Source: Actinomycetota bacterium
GTDB taxonomy: Bacteria; Actinomycetota; Acidimicrobiia; Acidimicrobiales; Ilumatobacteraceae
Direction: 5' to 3'
Length of the DNA stretch: 64,000 nt
Assembly (NCBI GenBank): GCA_016870865.1
Contig: VGAC01000006.1
Location: forward strand, 1 to 64,000
Part shown: in pieces, positions 32,743 to 41,326 of the stretch
Position numbering within the stretch: the stretch's first letter is position 1
How the letters are laid out: each line of letters begins with the position of its first letter
Translations under genes and position numbers: made by a program
Notes under the pieces: generated by a model
Told to the model about the DNA's origin: nothing
Seen by the model: the letters and a program-made list of their open reading frames with translations, nothing else
Databases searched by the model: none

Positions 32743-33171
32743 ATGAGCACACGAAAACTGATACTCACTGCCCTCATCTGCGGCCTTGCGATTCTCGTCG
32801 CGGGCGGTCTCAAGCTGATTCAGGTCGCCAACGACGAAACCGAGGTTCAGGTGCTGGTGTTGGGCGACGCTGCGACTCTCGGCGACATGACCGTGTCGGT
32901 GCTCGACATCGACCGACGCTCCGAGGCGACATTGGTCACGGTGACGATGAGTGGAGTCGACCTTGACGCGGGGGCTGCCGACGGGTGGCGCGTGCTCGCC
33001 GACGGCCGGGTTCATGAGCCACTCGATTCCGATGACCCTGGTGGTTGCCGCACGGTTGCCGCCGGTGAGTCGACGCAATGCACGGTCCGTTTCGATTCGG
33101 TCGAATCGGCCCCGACAGTTGCCTACGTGCGTGCAGGTGAGCAGCGCCAGTGGGCGTCTGGAACTCCGTAG
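32743..33171 (+). CDS. Hypothetical exported or membrane-anchored protein
   Basis: The 142-residue protein has a signal-anchor helix at about 6-26 (LILTALICGLAILVAGGL), then an extended beta-rich domain with two cysteines (GGCRTVAAG and TQCTVRF) that could form a disulfide outside the membrane. The pattern resembles small immunoglobulin-like DUF4352-type exported proteins, but I cannot assign a family. It precedes lpd by 20 bases; TAGGGT overlaps the gap, so lpd may also have its own promoter. Confidence 0.65.
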   Translation: MSTRKLILTALICGLAILVAGGLKLIQVANDETEVQVLVLGDAATLGDMTVSVLDIDRRSEATLVTVTMSGVDLDAGAADGWRVLADGRVHEPLDSDDPGGCRTVAAGESTQCTVRFDSVESAPTVAYVRAGEQRQWASGTP

Positions 33172-33191
33172 CCATTAGGGTTGAGGGCGTT

Positions 33192-34592
33192 ATGGCAGAC
33201 CTGTACGACCTGGTGGTTATCGGCGGCGGTCCGGGTGGTTATGCGGCGGCCTTTTATGGCGCGTCGGCCGGCCTGTCCGTGGCCCTCATAGAAAGGGACA
33301 CCATCGGCGGTACCTGCCTGAACCGCGGTTGCATCCCCGCCAAGGCGTTCCTCGAAACCGCGGCGGTCGCCCGCCACGTGACGCATTCGGCCGAGTTCGG
33401 TGTCAACTCGACAGCGAACGGTGTCGACTTCTCCGTCACGCAGGCACGCAAGCAGAAGATCGTGGAGGGTTTGGTGAAGGGCCTCACCGGTCTCACCAAG
33501 TCGAAAAAAGTGACCTACCTGCTCGGCACTGGTTCGCTCGGGACGGGCAAGACCGTCACGGTCACCGCAGCCGATGGCTCGACGCAACAGGTGCAGGGCA
33601 AGAACCTCATCCTCGCCGCCGGCTCGGTGCCGCGCACCATCCCGGGTTTCGAAGTCGGTGGCCCGATCATGACCTCCGACGAGGTGCTGATGCTGGACCG
33701 GCTGCCGGCACGTGTCGCCGTCATCGGTGGTGGTGCAATCGGTTGTGAGTTCGCCTCGACGTTCGCCGACCTCGGGTCGCAGGTCACCATTCTCGAGGGT
33801 CTGCCCAAAATTCTCCCCGGTCTTGACGTCGACGTTGCCAATGTCGTGGTGAAAAGTTTCAAGAAGAAGAACATCGACATCAAAACCGGGGTCTCGGTCA
33901 AGGGCCACACGCCGAACGGCAGAGGTGGCACCGTCATCGCCTTCGGCGAAGGGGAGAGCCTCGAGGTTGATGCGGTCGTTGTGTCGGTCGGGCGTCGGCC
34001 GTTCGCCGACCTGCTCGGTTTGCAGGGCAGGGCCGTGAAAGTCACCGAGCGCGGATTCATCGAAGTCAACGAGTACTGCGAAACCGCCGAAGCGGGCGTT
34101 TACGCGATCGGCGACCTGATCAACACCCCGCAGCTCGCGCACGTCGGCTATGCCGAGGCGATCGTTGCGGTCAAGCGCGTGTTGGGTGAACCCGTCACGC
34201 CCGTTGCCTACGACCGCGTGCCCTGGGCCATCTACTGCCACCCCGAAGTGGCATGGGCCGGTCACAGCGAGGAAAGTGCGAAGGCCGCCGGTTACGACGT
34301 CGTCGTCGGCAAGCACCAGTTCCGCGCCAACAGCCGTGCAATGATCCTCGGTGAGACCGACGGCCTGGTCAAGGTCATTGCAAAGAAGAACGCCGATGGC
34401 ACCGCCGGACAGGTGCTCGGCGTGCAGATGGTCGGCCCGTGGGTGACCGAGCAGTTGTCGGGTGGCTATCTCGCCGTCAACTGGGAAGCCACGGTTGCCG
34501 AGGTTGCCGAGTTCATCCAGCCTCACCCCAGCCTGTCGGAACTCTTCGGCGAGACGATGTTGTCGATGACCGGCCGTTCGATCAACGCCTAA
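33192..34592 (+). CDS. lpd: Dihydrolipoyl dehydrogenase (E3)
   Basis: The 466-residue flavoprotein has the FAD motif VVIGGGPGGYAAAF, the redox disulfide GGTCLNRGCIPAK (about 40-52), an NAD motif VAVIGGGAIGCEF, and the C-terminal HPHPSL-type active-site element reading IQPHPSLSE with the catalytic His. It reoxidises dihydrolipoyl groups on E2. It is followed 20 bases later by the E2 gene and then the lipB-lipA fusion, so this operon carries most of the lipoate-dependent machinery. TAGGGT lies ten bases before the ATG. Confidence 0.95.
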   Translation: MADLYDLVVIGGGPGGYAAAFYGASAGLSVALIERDTIGGTCLNRGCIPAKAFLETAAVARHVTHSAEFGVNSTANGVDFSVTQARKQKIVEGLVKGLTGLTKSKKVTYLLGTGSLGTGKTVTVTAADGSTQQVQGKNLILAAGSVPRTIPGFEVGGPIMTSDEVLMLDRLPARVAVIGGGAIGCEFASTFADLGSQVTILEGLPKILPGLDVDVANVVVKSFKKKNIDIKTGVSVKGHTPNGRGGTVIAFGEGESLEVDAVVVSVGRRPFADLLGLQGRAVKVTERGFIEVNEYCETAEAGVYAIGDLINTPQLAHVGYAEAIVAVKRVLGEPVTPVAYDRVPWAIYCHPEVAWAGHSEESAKAAGYDVVVGKHQFRANSRAMILGETDGLVKVIAKKNADGTAGQVLGVQMVGPWVTEQLSGGYLAVNWEATVAEVAEFIQPHPSLSELFGETMLSMTGRSINA

Positions 34593-34612
34593 ACACAAAA
34601 CAGGACGCAGAC

Positions 34613-35953
34613 ATGGCAAACGTAACCCTCCCCCAACTCGGTGAAACCGTCACCGAAGGCACGATCACGAAGTGGTTCAAGAGGGTCGGCGATGCGGTCG
34701 CCGCCGACGAACCTCTCTTTGAGGTTTCCACCGACAAGGTGGACACCGAAGTGCCCTCTCCCGTCGCGGGTGTCCTCACCGAGATCAAGGCGAACGAAGG
34801 CGACACGGTTCCCGTCGGTGCGGTGATTGCCGTTGTCGGCGATGTCGGTGCACCGCCCGCCCCCGCACCCGCTGCGGCGCCGTCTTCGGCGCCCGCTCCC
34901 GAACCGGCATCGGCCCCCACGCCCGCTCCGGCAGCGATCCCCACGGCCGCACCGCCAGCGGCCCCCGCACCGACACCGGCACCCAGCGTTGGCGGCGCAC
35001 CGCTGCTGTCGCCCGTCGTGCGTCGTCTCATCGCCGAGAACAATCTCGACGCCGCGGTGATCAAGGGCACGGGCCCCGCCGGACGCATCACACGCGAAGA
35101 CGTTCTTGCCGTCATCGACGCCCAGCGGGGCAGAGTCGCGGCCACACCGGCCCCGGCTCCCGCTGTCGCATCCACGGCGGCGGCACCCGCCAGTGCCAAA
35201 CCCGCCCCGAAAAAAGAAGTGGGCACGGTCTCCGAGGACGGTCGCGAAAAGCGGATCAAGTTGTCGAAGATCCGCAAGCTCACCGGCGAACACATGGTCA
35301 TGTCGAAGTCGGTCAGCCCGCACACGTTCAGCGTCGTCGAAGTCGATTACGCCAACGTCGATCGCGCCCGCGGCAAGGTGAAGGACGAATTCAAACAAGC
35401 CGAAGGATTCAGCCTCACCTACCTGCCGTTCATCTCGCGCGCCGTCATCGATGCAATCACCGAGTTCCCGCACATGAACGCCTCGGTCGACGGCAACGAG
35501 CTTGTGGTGCACAACTACGTCGACCTCGGCATCGCGGTGGACCTCGACTACCAGGGACTCTTGGTTCCGGTCGTGCGTGATGCCGAGACGAAGCGTCTGC
35601 GTGCACTTGCCCGCGAAATCAGTGACCTTGGCGCGCGTGCCAAGAACCGCAAGCTGACGCCCGACGAAATCCAGGGCGGCACGTTCACGCTTTCGAACAA
35701 CGGCTCAGCGGGCTCGGTGCTCACCATGGCGGTCATCAACCAACCGCAGGTGGCGATCATCTCCACCGATGCGATCGTCCGCAAGCCCGTCGTGGTGAAC
35801 ACGCCCGAGAACGGCGAGTCGATTGCCGTCCACCCGGTTGGCAACCTTGCGATGAGTTGGGACCATCGCGCGTTCGACGGAGCCTATGCCGCCAACTTCC
35901 TCTCGAGGATCAAGTCGATTCTCGAGACCCGCGACTGGATCGCCGAGTTCTGA
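34613..35953 (+). CDS. sucB: Dihydrolipoamide acyltransferase (E2) of a 2-oxoacid dehydrogenase
   Basis: The 446-residue protein has one lipoyl domain (residues 1-78, lipoylated Lys in FEVSTDKVDTEVPSP), an Ala/Pro-rich linker of about 50 residues, a peripheral-subunit-binding domain (LLSPVVRRLIAENNLDAAVIKG), a second linker, and the catalytic domain ending with DHRAFDGAYAA, the HxxxDG active site. Actinobacterial E2 proteins of this type serve pyruvate and sometimes 2-oxoglutarate complexes; partner E1 is probably AceE of this window. ATG 34613 follows CAGGACGCAG. The linker gives the region a low-complexity sequence. Confidence 0.9.
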   Translation: MANVTLPQLGETVTEGTITKWFKRVGDAVAADEPLFEVSTDKVDTEVPSPVAGVLTEIKANEGDTVPVGAVIAVVGDVGAPPAPAPAAAPSSAPAPEPASAPTPAPAAIPTAAPPAAPAPTPAPSVGGAPLLSPVVRRLIAENNLDAAVIKGTGPAGRITREDVLAVIDAQRGRVAATPAPAPAVASTAAAPASAKPAPKKEVGTVSEDGREKRIKLSKIRKLTGEHMVMSKSVSPHTFSVVEVDYANVDRARGKVKDEFKQAEGFSLTYLPFISRAVIDAITEFPHMNASVDGNELVVHNYVDLGIAVDLDYQGLLVPVVRDAETKRLRALAREISDLGARAKNRKLTPDEIQGGTFTLSNNGSAGSVLTMAVINQPQVAIISTDAIVRKPVVVNTPENGESIAVHPVGNLAMSWDHRAFDGAYAANFLSRIKSILETRDWIAEF

Positions 35954-35960
35954 AACGCAC

Positions 35961-37625
35961 ATGTCCGCACCGTTGAACGTCCGCTGGTTGGGACGCGTTC
36001 CTTACCGTGAGGCGTTCGCACTCCAAGACGCGCTTTTTTCGAACACCGACCGTCAGTATCTCCTCCTCCTCGAGCACCCGCACGTCTTTACCCACGGACC
36101 GAGTGCCGAACTCGACCGCAACCTGAAGTGTGTACCAGAGCAGGTGGGTGCGGAGTTGGTGAAGGTGAACCGCGGCGGTGACATCACATACCACGGTCCG
36201 GGCCAACTTGTCGGCTACCCGATTCTCTCGCTGGAACCCAAGCACGGCGGCAAGGCCGGCCCCGCCGACACGACCGCCTACCTGCACGGCATCGAACAGG
36301 TGGTCATCGATTCACTCACCGAACTCGGCGTCACGAACGCCTCGCGCTTCGACGGCTATCCCGGTGTGTGGCTGGGCGTCGCCGAAGGTCGCCCCCGAAA
36401 GATTTGTGCCATCGGCGTGCGCCTGACGCGTGGACGTACGATGCACGGCTTCGCACTCAACGTCGAAACCGACCTCACCTACATGCGCGAGCACATCGTG
36501 CCGTGCGGCATTGCCGAACACCCGGTCACTTCGTTGCGCGAGGAGGGCGTTCGTGTGACGATGCGCGAGGTTGCCGATGTTCTTGCGCGACACGTCGCCG
36601 CACGATTCTCGAACGGTACGGTCGACCGTCGCGACGTTGCATGGCTGCACCGTCCCGAAGACCTCTCGCCGTTTTCGCGTGGCGCAGGCGCGGGTGAAAA
36701 GGTGCGTCTCTCCGGCCGCCTTGCACAAGCCGGTGTCACGGGTGGTGTCGCCATCGAGGAACGCAAACCCGAGTGGTTGCGCCCCAGGATGAAGCACGGT
36801 CCGGAGGTTCTGGAGACGAAAAAGGTCGTCCGTGAGCTCGGCCTCGTGACGGTCTGTGAAGAGGCGGGATGTCCGAACCTGTCGGAATGCTGGTCCGACC
36901 GCACCGCCACGTTCATGGTGCTGGGCGAGCGCTGCACACGCGCCTGTGGTTTCTGTCTCGTCGACACCCGCAAGCCGCTCGACCCGGAAACCGACGAACC
37001 AGCCCGCGTCGCGGAGGCGGTTGCGCGCATGGGCCTGATGCACGCCGTGCTCACCATGGTCGCGCGCGACGACCTGGCCGACGGGGGAATGGCGCACGTC
37101 GCTGACTGCGTGCGCGCGATCCGTCGCCGGTCACCACTCACTCGGGTCGAAACACTCATCTCCGATGTCAAGGGAACCGGGTCACTCGACGTGTTGACCG
37201 CGGCCAAGCCCGATGTACTGAACCACAACATCGAAACCGTCGCGCGACTTCAGCGCGCGGTGCGTCCGAGCGCGGGTTACGCCCGCAGCCTGGCGGTGCT
37301 CGCCCGCGGCAAAGCTGCCGATCTCACCACCAAGTCGGGCATCATTGTCGGCATGGGTGAAACCATCGACGAGGTCGAGGCAACCTTGGTCGACCTCGCC
37401 AGTGTCGGCGTCGACATCGTCACGATCGGCCAGTACCTGCGCCCGACCACGAACCATCTTCCCGTCGCACGCTGGGTCGAGCCCGCCGAGTTCGACCATC
37501 TCAAGTCGTTCGGTGAAACACTCGGCATCGGCCACGTGGAATCGAGCCCGCTCACACGCTCGAGCTACCACGCCCGTGAATCCGCAGAGTCGGCCGGTGT
37601 CGCGGTTCCGGTGGTGATCTCGTGA
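35961..37625 (+). CDS. lipB-lipA: LipB-LipA fusion: octanoyltransferase joined to lipoyl synthase
   Basis: One uninterrupted 554-residue frame contains two normally separate enzymes. Residues about 1-215 are LipB: RGGDITYHGPGQLVGYPI, the catalytic Lys in RKICAIGV (about 147) and Cys in VPCGIAEHPVTSL (about 182). Residues about 250-554 are LipA, a radical-SAM enzyme with the auxiliary cluster cysteines CEEAGCPNLSEC (299, 304, 310) and the SAM cluster CTRACGFC (325, 329, 332), and the C-terminal RSSY motif (TRSSYHA). The joined enzyme could hand an octanoyl-E2 directly to sulfur insertion. It starts eight bases after the E2 stop and its own stop overlaps the next start (GTGA). Confidence 0.93.
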   Translation: MSAPLNVRWLGRVPYREAFALQDALFSNTDRQYLLLLEHPHVFTHGPSAELDRNLKCVPEQVGAELVKVNRGGDITYHGPGQLVGYPILSLEPKHGGKAGPADTTAYLHGIEQVVIDSLTELGVTNASRFDGYPGVWLGVAEGRPRKICAIGVRLTRGRTMHGFALNVETDLTYMREHIVPCGIAEHPVTSLREEGVRVTMREVADVLARHVAARFSNGTVDRRDVAWLHRPEDLSPFSRGAGAGEKVRLSGRLAQAGVTGGVAIEERKPEWLRPRMKHGPEVLETKKVVRELGLVTVCEEAGCPNLSECWSDRTATFMVLGERCTRACGFCLVDTRKPLDPETDEPARVAEAVARMGLMHAVLTMVARDDLADGGMAHVADCVRAIRRRSPLTRVETLISDVKGTGSLDVLTAAKPDVLNHNIETVARLQRAVRPSAGYARSLAVLARGKAADLTTKSGIIVGMGETIDEVEATLVDLASVGVDIVTIGQYLRPTTNHLPVARWVEPAEFDHLKSFGETLGIGHVESSPLTRSSYHARESAESAGVAVPVVIS

Positions 37626-38746
37626 ATTCGCGCGGAGGTTCGGGTTTGCCGTCCTGGGTCTTCGAAGAGCGTCTCGTACGTGTGCAGCAGACGATGGCCG
37701 AGCGCGACGTCGACATCGTCATGCTGTCGGTCGGCCACGACCTGCCGTACCTCACCGGCTACCACGCCATGCCCCTCGAGCGGCTCACGATGCTCGTCGT
37801 GCCGCGTGAAGGAACAGCGACGCTCGTCATCCCGCGCCTCGAAGAGCCACGTGTGACGCCCCACCCCACGGTTTTCGCGACGGTGCCGTGGAACGAAACC
37901 GACGACCCCATAGCACTCACCGCGAAGCTTGCCAAAGGCGCCCGTCGTGTCGCCCTCGGTGATCAGTCCTGGGCGCGGTTCCTCGTCGAACTGCTCCCGC
38001 TCATGCCGAACGTCGAGTGGGTCCGCGCGGTCGACGTAGTGGGTCCGTTGCGTCGGGTGAAAACCGCCGACGAAGTCGCCGCGTTGCAGCGTGCCGGCGC
38101 CGCGGCCGATCGGGTGGCCGCACAACTGCACGCCGGAGCCATCCCACTCATCGGCCGTACCGAAGCCCAGGTCTCGGCAGACATCTCGCAGCGTCTGTTG
38201 GACGAAGGCCACGACGTCGTCAACTTCGCCATCGTCGCCGCGGGCGACAATGCCGCAAGCCCGCACCACCATCCGGGCGACCGCGTCATCCGCGCGGGGG
38301 AAATCGTTCTCTGCGACTTCGGTGGCACGATGGCCGACTACTGCAGCGACATCACGCGCTGTGTGTACCTGGGCGAACCCGCCCCCGAGGTGCGCGACGC
38401 CTACGCCGTTCTCAAAGAGGCACAGGCGGCGTCGGTGGCCTCTGCCGTCATCGGCGCCACCTGCGAATCGGTCGACGCCACCGCACGCGACATCATCGCC
38501 GCGGCGGGCTACGGCGAATACTTCGTGCACCGCACCGGCCACGGCATCGGCATGGAGGCCCACGAGGACCCGTACATCGTGTCGGGCAACACCGAACGCC
38601 TCGTGGCCGGGCATGCCTTTTCCATCGAGCCCGGCATCTACATCCCCGGCAAGTTCGGCATGCGCCTCGAAGACATCGTCGTCGCCACGACCAACGGCCC
38701 CCTGCCAATGACGGCCGTGTCGCACGACCTGTTCGTCCTGGCCTAA
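37622..38746 (+). CDS. M24 metallopeptidase, Xaa-Pro aminopeptidase-like
   Basis: The 374-residue protein has a creatinase-type N-terminal domain and a pita-bread C-terminal domain with the five metal ligands in order: LCDFGG (Asp), YCSDITR (Asp), HRTGHGIG (His), FSIEPGIY (Glu) and RLEDIV (Glu). The HHHPGDRVI loop supplies a further conserved His. It cleaves the N-terminal residue from peptides with proline second, or a related bond. GTG 37622 overlaps the lipB-lipA stop (GTGA), tying it to the lipoate operon; this is probably positional rather than functional. Confidence 0.88.
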   Translation: MNSRGGSGLPSWVFEERLVRVQQTMAERDVDIVMLSVGHDLPYLTGYHAMPLERLTMLVVPREGTATLVIPRLEEPRVTPHPTVFATVPWNETDDPIALTAKLAKGARRVALGDQSWARFLVELLPLMPNVEWVRAVDVVGPLRRVKTADEVAALQRAGAAADRVAAQLHAGAIPLIGRTEAQVSADISQRLLDEGHDVVNFAIVAAGDNAASPHHHPGDRVIRAGEIVLCDFGGTMADYCSDITRCVYLGEPAPEVRDAYAVLKEAQAASVASAVIGATCESVDATARDIIAAAGYGEYFVHRTGHGIGMEAHEDPYIVSGNTERLVAGHAFSIEPGIYIPGKFGMRLEDIVVATTNGPLPMTAVSHDLFVLA

Positions 38747-38788
38747 GTTCTCTCCCGTAGTTCGCTCAATCGAACCGGGGGAATCGCA

Positions 38789-40501
38789 ATGTTGGACGTG
38801 CTCATTCGTGGTGGGGAAGTCGTCGACGGGACGGGTGCGCCGCGTCGACGTGCCGACGTGGGTATCGCCGCCGGCAAGGTCGTCGCCGTGGGCAAGGTCG
38901 ACGACGAGGCTCGAAAGGTCATCGACGCCACCGGCAAGTTGGTGACGCCGGGGTTCATCGATCTGCACACGCACTACGACGCCCAGGCCTTCTGGGACAC
39001 GTCGCTCAGCCCGTCGCCGCTGCACGGTGTCACCACCGTGATGGCCGGCAACTGCGGTTTCACCATCGCACCCTTGACGCCCCAGGACGGCGACTATCTG
39101 ATGCGCATGTTGGCGCGCGTCGAGGGCATGCCGCTCGAGAGCCTGCAGGAAGGTGTGCCGTGGAACTGGAGCACCACGGGTGAGTTCCTCGACGCGATCG
39201 ACGGCAAGTTGATGCCGAACGCCGGCTTCCTCGTCGGCCACAGCGCACTGCGTCGAGTCGTCATGCACGATGACGCAACGCGTCGCGAGGCAACCCCCGA
39301 GGAGATCGACGCGATGTGCGAACTGCTGCGGCAGGGTCTGCGCGCGGGTGGTATGGGCTTTTCCTCGACGTGGTCGACGAGCCACAACGACCACACGGGC
39401 GTACCCGTGCCTTCACGACATGGTTCGCGCGAAGAACTGATCGCATTGTGTTCGGTCGTGGCCGAGTTCCCCGGTACGACACTCGAGTTCATCCCCGCCG
39501 TCGGTCGCTTCGAGCGCGAGACGTTCGAACTGATGGCCGACATGAGTGCGGCGGCGAACCGTCCCTTGAACTGGAACCTGTTGCAGGTCTACGCCCAGAA
39601 CTGGGATTTCGTACAGCACCAACTCGAGGGCTACGACATCGCCAAAGAGCGCGGTGGGAAGGTGCTCGCACTCACGTTGCCCGACACTTTCCGGACGCGG
39701 CTGAACCTGCGCAGCGGTTTCATCCTCGACATCTTGAACGGCTGGGACGAGTTGATGGCGCTCCCGCCCGAAGAGAAGTTGGCGATGTTGCGCGACCCGA
39801 AGGGCCGCCGGGAAATGAACGACAAGGCTCAGTCGACCGTCGGCCCGACACGTTCGATCGGCAACTGGGCGGCATACATGTTGCTCGAAACCTTCAGCGA
39901 GCAGTGGAAGCCCTACGAGGGTCGCCTGATCGGCGACATCGCCAAGGAACTCGGCAAGGAACCCTGGGACGCGCTCGCCGACATCGTGATCGACGACAAC
40001 CTGAACACCGTGATCACGGTGCCCGACAAGGGCCAGGGCGACGACACGTGGGCCAAGCGCGTCGAGGTGTGGCGCGACGACCGTGCGATCGTCGGTGCAA
40101 GCGACGCGGGTGCGCACCTCGACATGATCGACTCGTTTTCGTTCTCCACCACGCTGCTCGCCCGTGCGGTGCGCGAACGCAACCTGATGTCGTTCGAGGA
40201 GGCGGTCACCCACCTCACCGATCGTCCGGCCCGTCTCTACGGCTTGCGTCACCGTGGGCGTCTGCAAGAGGGTTACTTCGCAGACGTCGTGGTGCTCGAC
40301 CCCGACACCGTTGCTCCCGGCGAGGTGTACATGAAGTTCGACCTTCCCGGTGGCGCGGGCCGTGTGTACGGCGAGGCCGTCGGCATCGAACACGTCATCG
40401 TGAACGGTGTGCATGCGGTCGAACACGGTGAACTTCTCGATGCCCGGCCCGGCACGCTCATCCGCTCGGGACGCGACACCGACACCGTCACCGCCCGCTG
40501 A
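38789..40501 (+). CDS. N-acyl-D-amino-acid deacylase-family amidohydrolase
   Basis: The 570-residue metal-dependent amidohydrolase starts DVLIRGGEVVDGTGAPRRRADVGI, has the metal motif GFIDLHTHYDAQAFW (about 55-69), MAGNCGFTIAP, SDAGAHLDMID near the C-terminus (final Asp) and a terminal beta sandwich with FADVVVLDP. This matches D-aminoacylase-type enzymes that deacylate N-acyl-D-amino acids, though actinobacterial members are numerous and of uncertain substrate. A GGGGGA Shine-Dalgarno site precedes ATG 38789. The last 30 residues are divergent. Confidence 0.87.
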   Translation: MLDVLIRGGEVVDGTGAPRRRADVGIAAGKVVAVGKVDDEARKVIDATGKLVTPGFIDLHTHYDAQAFWDTSLSPSPLHGVTTVMAGNCGFTIAPLTPQDGDYLMRMLARVEGMPLESLQEGVPWNWSTTGEFLDAIDGKLMPNAGFLVGHSALRRVVMHDDATRREATPEEIDAMCELLRQGLRAGGMGFSSTWSTSHNDHTGVPVPSRHGSREELIALCSVVAEFPGTTLEFIPAVGRFERETFELMADMSAAANRPLNWNLLQVYAQNWDFVQHQLEGYDIAKERGGKVLALTLPDTFRTRLNLRSGFILDILNGWDELMALPPEEKLAMLRDPKGRREMNDKAQSTVGPTRSIGNWAAYMLLETFSEQWKPYEGRLIGDIAKELGKEPWDALADIVIDDNLNTVITVPDKGQGDDTWAKRVEVWRDDRAIVGASDAGAHLDMIDSFSFSTTLLARAVRERNLMSFEEAVTHLTDRPARLYGLRHRGRLQEGYFADVVVLDPDTVAPGEVYMKFDLPGGAGRVYGEAVGIEHVIVNGVHAVEHGELLDARPGTLIRSGRDTDTVTAR

Positions 40502-40527
40502 ACCACCTGCGACGGCTCACCGTCGCC

Positions 40528-40533
40528 TAACTT
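40528..40533 (+). promoter_or_regulatory. -10 element of the membrane-protein gene at 40541
   Basis: TAACTT ends seven bases before GTG 40541. Confidence 0.5.
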
Positions 40534-40540
40534 TCAAACT

Positions 40541-41278
40541 GTGATTCGCCTCGACGCGTCGACCGTTCTTCTGCAGTGGGCGAGTGGTGGTCTGCTGTTC
40601 TGCTGGCTGACGGTGCGCAACAGCGAGATCGGCCGCGGCTACACGTGGCTGCTGCACGGTGTCTACGCCGCGATGGCGGCGGGTGCATTTGCTGCGGGTC
40701 TGGCGCTCGGTGCAGTACCCGTGCGCGAGGCCGCCGCGCTGATCGTCGTGGTGCTCGCTCTCCTGACCCTGCGCAAAACACCGCCGCACAGGTTGCTCCT
40801 CGCACCGTTGATCGGCGGTGTCGGTGTGGTGGCCGGCGCGCTCGATGCGTCGTCGGGCACGTGGGACTCGCTGTTGGCCTCGTACCGCGTGGTCATCGGT
40901 GCGATGTTCCTCGGTGCGATCACCGATGCGATGCTTCTTGGTCACTGGTACCTGGTGCAGCCGGGCATGCAGCGCAAGTTGCTGAAGGACCTCGTCGAGG
41001 TCATGTACTGGGCACTGCCGCTCGAGGTCCTTGCGATGCTGTTGCCCACGGGCATGCTCAGCGTCCTCACCGGTTCGGTCGACGACGGCTGGAACGGCAT
41101 GTTGGGCTGGTTCTGGGTTGGCTGCGTCGTGATGACCGCCATCCTCGTCGTCGTGACGAAGGCGGCGTTGCGCGAGCGCAGCTATTCAGCGGTGATGGCG
41201 GCGACGGGCCTTCTCTATCTCGCCATTCTCACGTCGTTCGGCACCGACCTGGTGGCCCGCGCGACGCTTGCCGGATAG
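40541..41278 (+). CDS. Polytopic membrane protein of unknown family
   Basis: The 245-residue protein has about seven hydrophobic helices and short loops. Conserved-looking features are RGYTWLLHG after the first helix, and GAITDAMLLGHWYLVQPGMQRKLL in the middle, where a His-Trp-Tyr cluster near the membrane could bind a metal or heme. I cannot assign a family or function. GTG 40541 is set by the TAACTT box seven bases upstream. It stands alone between the amidohydrolase and the acyl-CoA dehydrogenase. Confidence 0.65.
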   Translation: MIRLDASTVLLQWASGGLLFCWLTVRNSEIGRGYTWLLHGVYAAMAAGAFAAGLALGAVPVREAAALIVVVLALLTLRKTPPHRLLLAPLIGGVGVVAGALDASSGTWDSLLASYRVVIGAMFLGAITDAMLLGHWYLVQPGMQRKLLKDLVEVMYWALPLEVLAMLLPTGMLSVLTGSVDDGWNGMLGWFWVGCVVMTAILVVVTKAALRERSYSAVMAATGLLYLAILTSFGTDLVARATLAG

Positions 41279-41326
41279 CCCGCACGTTTGGGGCCGTTTT
41301 CCGACGGCGGTCTAGATTCAGGTGCA

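Noticed and set aside
33123-34619. 498-residue open frame on the minus strand
   Set aside because: It is wholly antisense to lpd, whose FAD, disulfide and NAD motifs are intact. The frame is open only because of GC-rich codon bias.
34850-35000. Repeat array in the E2 gene
   Set aside because: The low-complexity run encodes the Ala/Pro linker between lipoyl and subunit-binding domains; normal for E2 proteins.
37565-39394. 609-residue open frame on the minus strand
   Set aside because: It is antisense to the M24 peptidase and amidohydrolase, which have full catalytic motifs; the antisense product is His/Asp/Arg-rich without domains.
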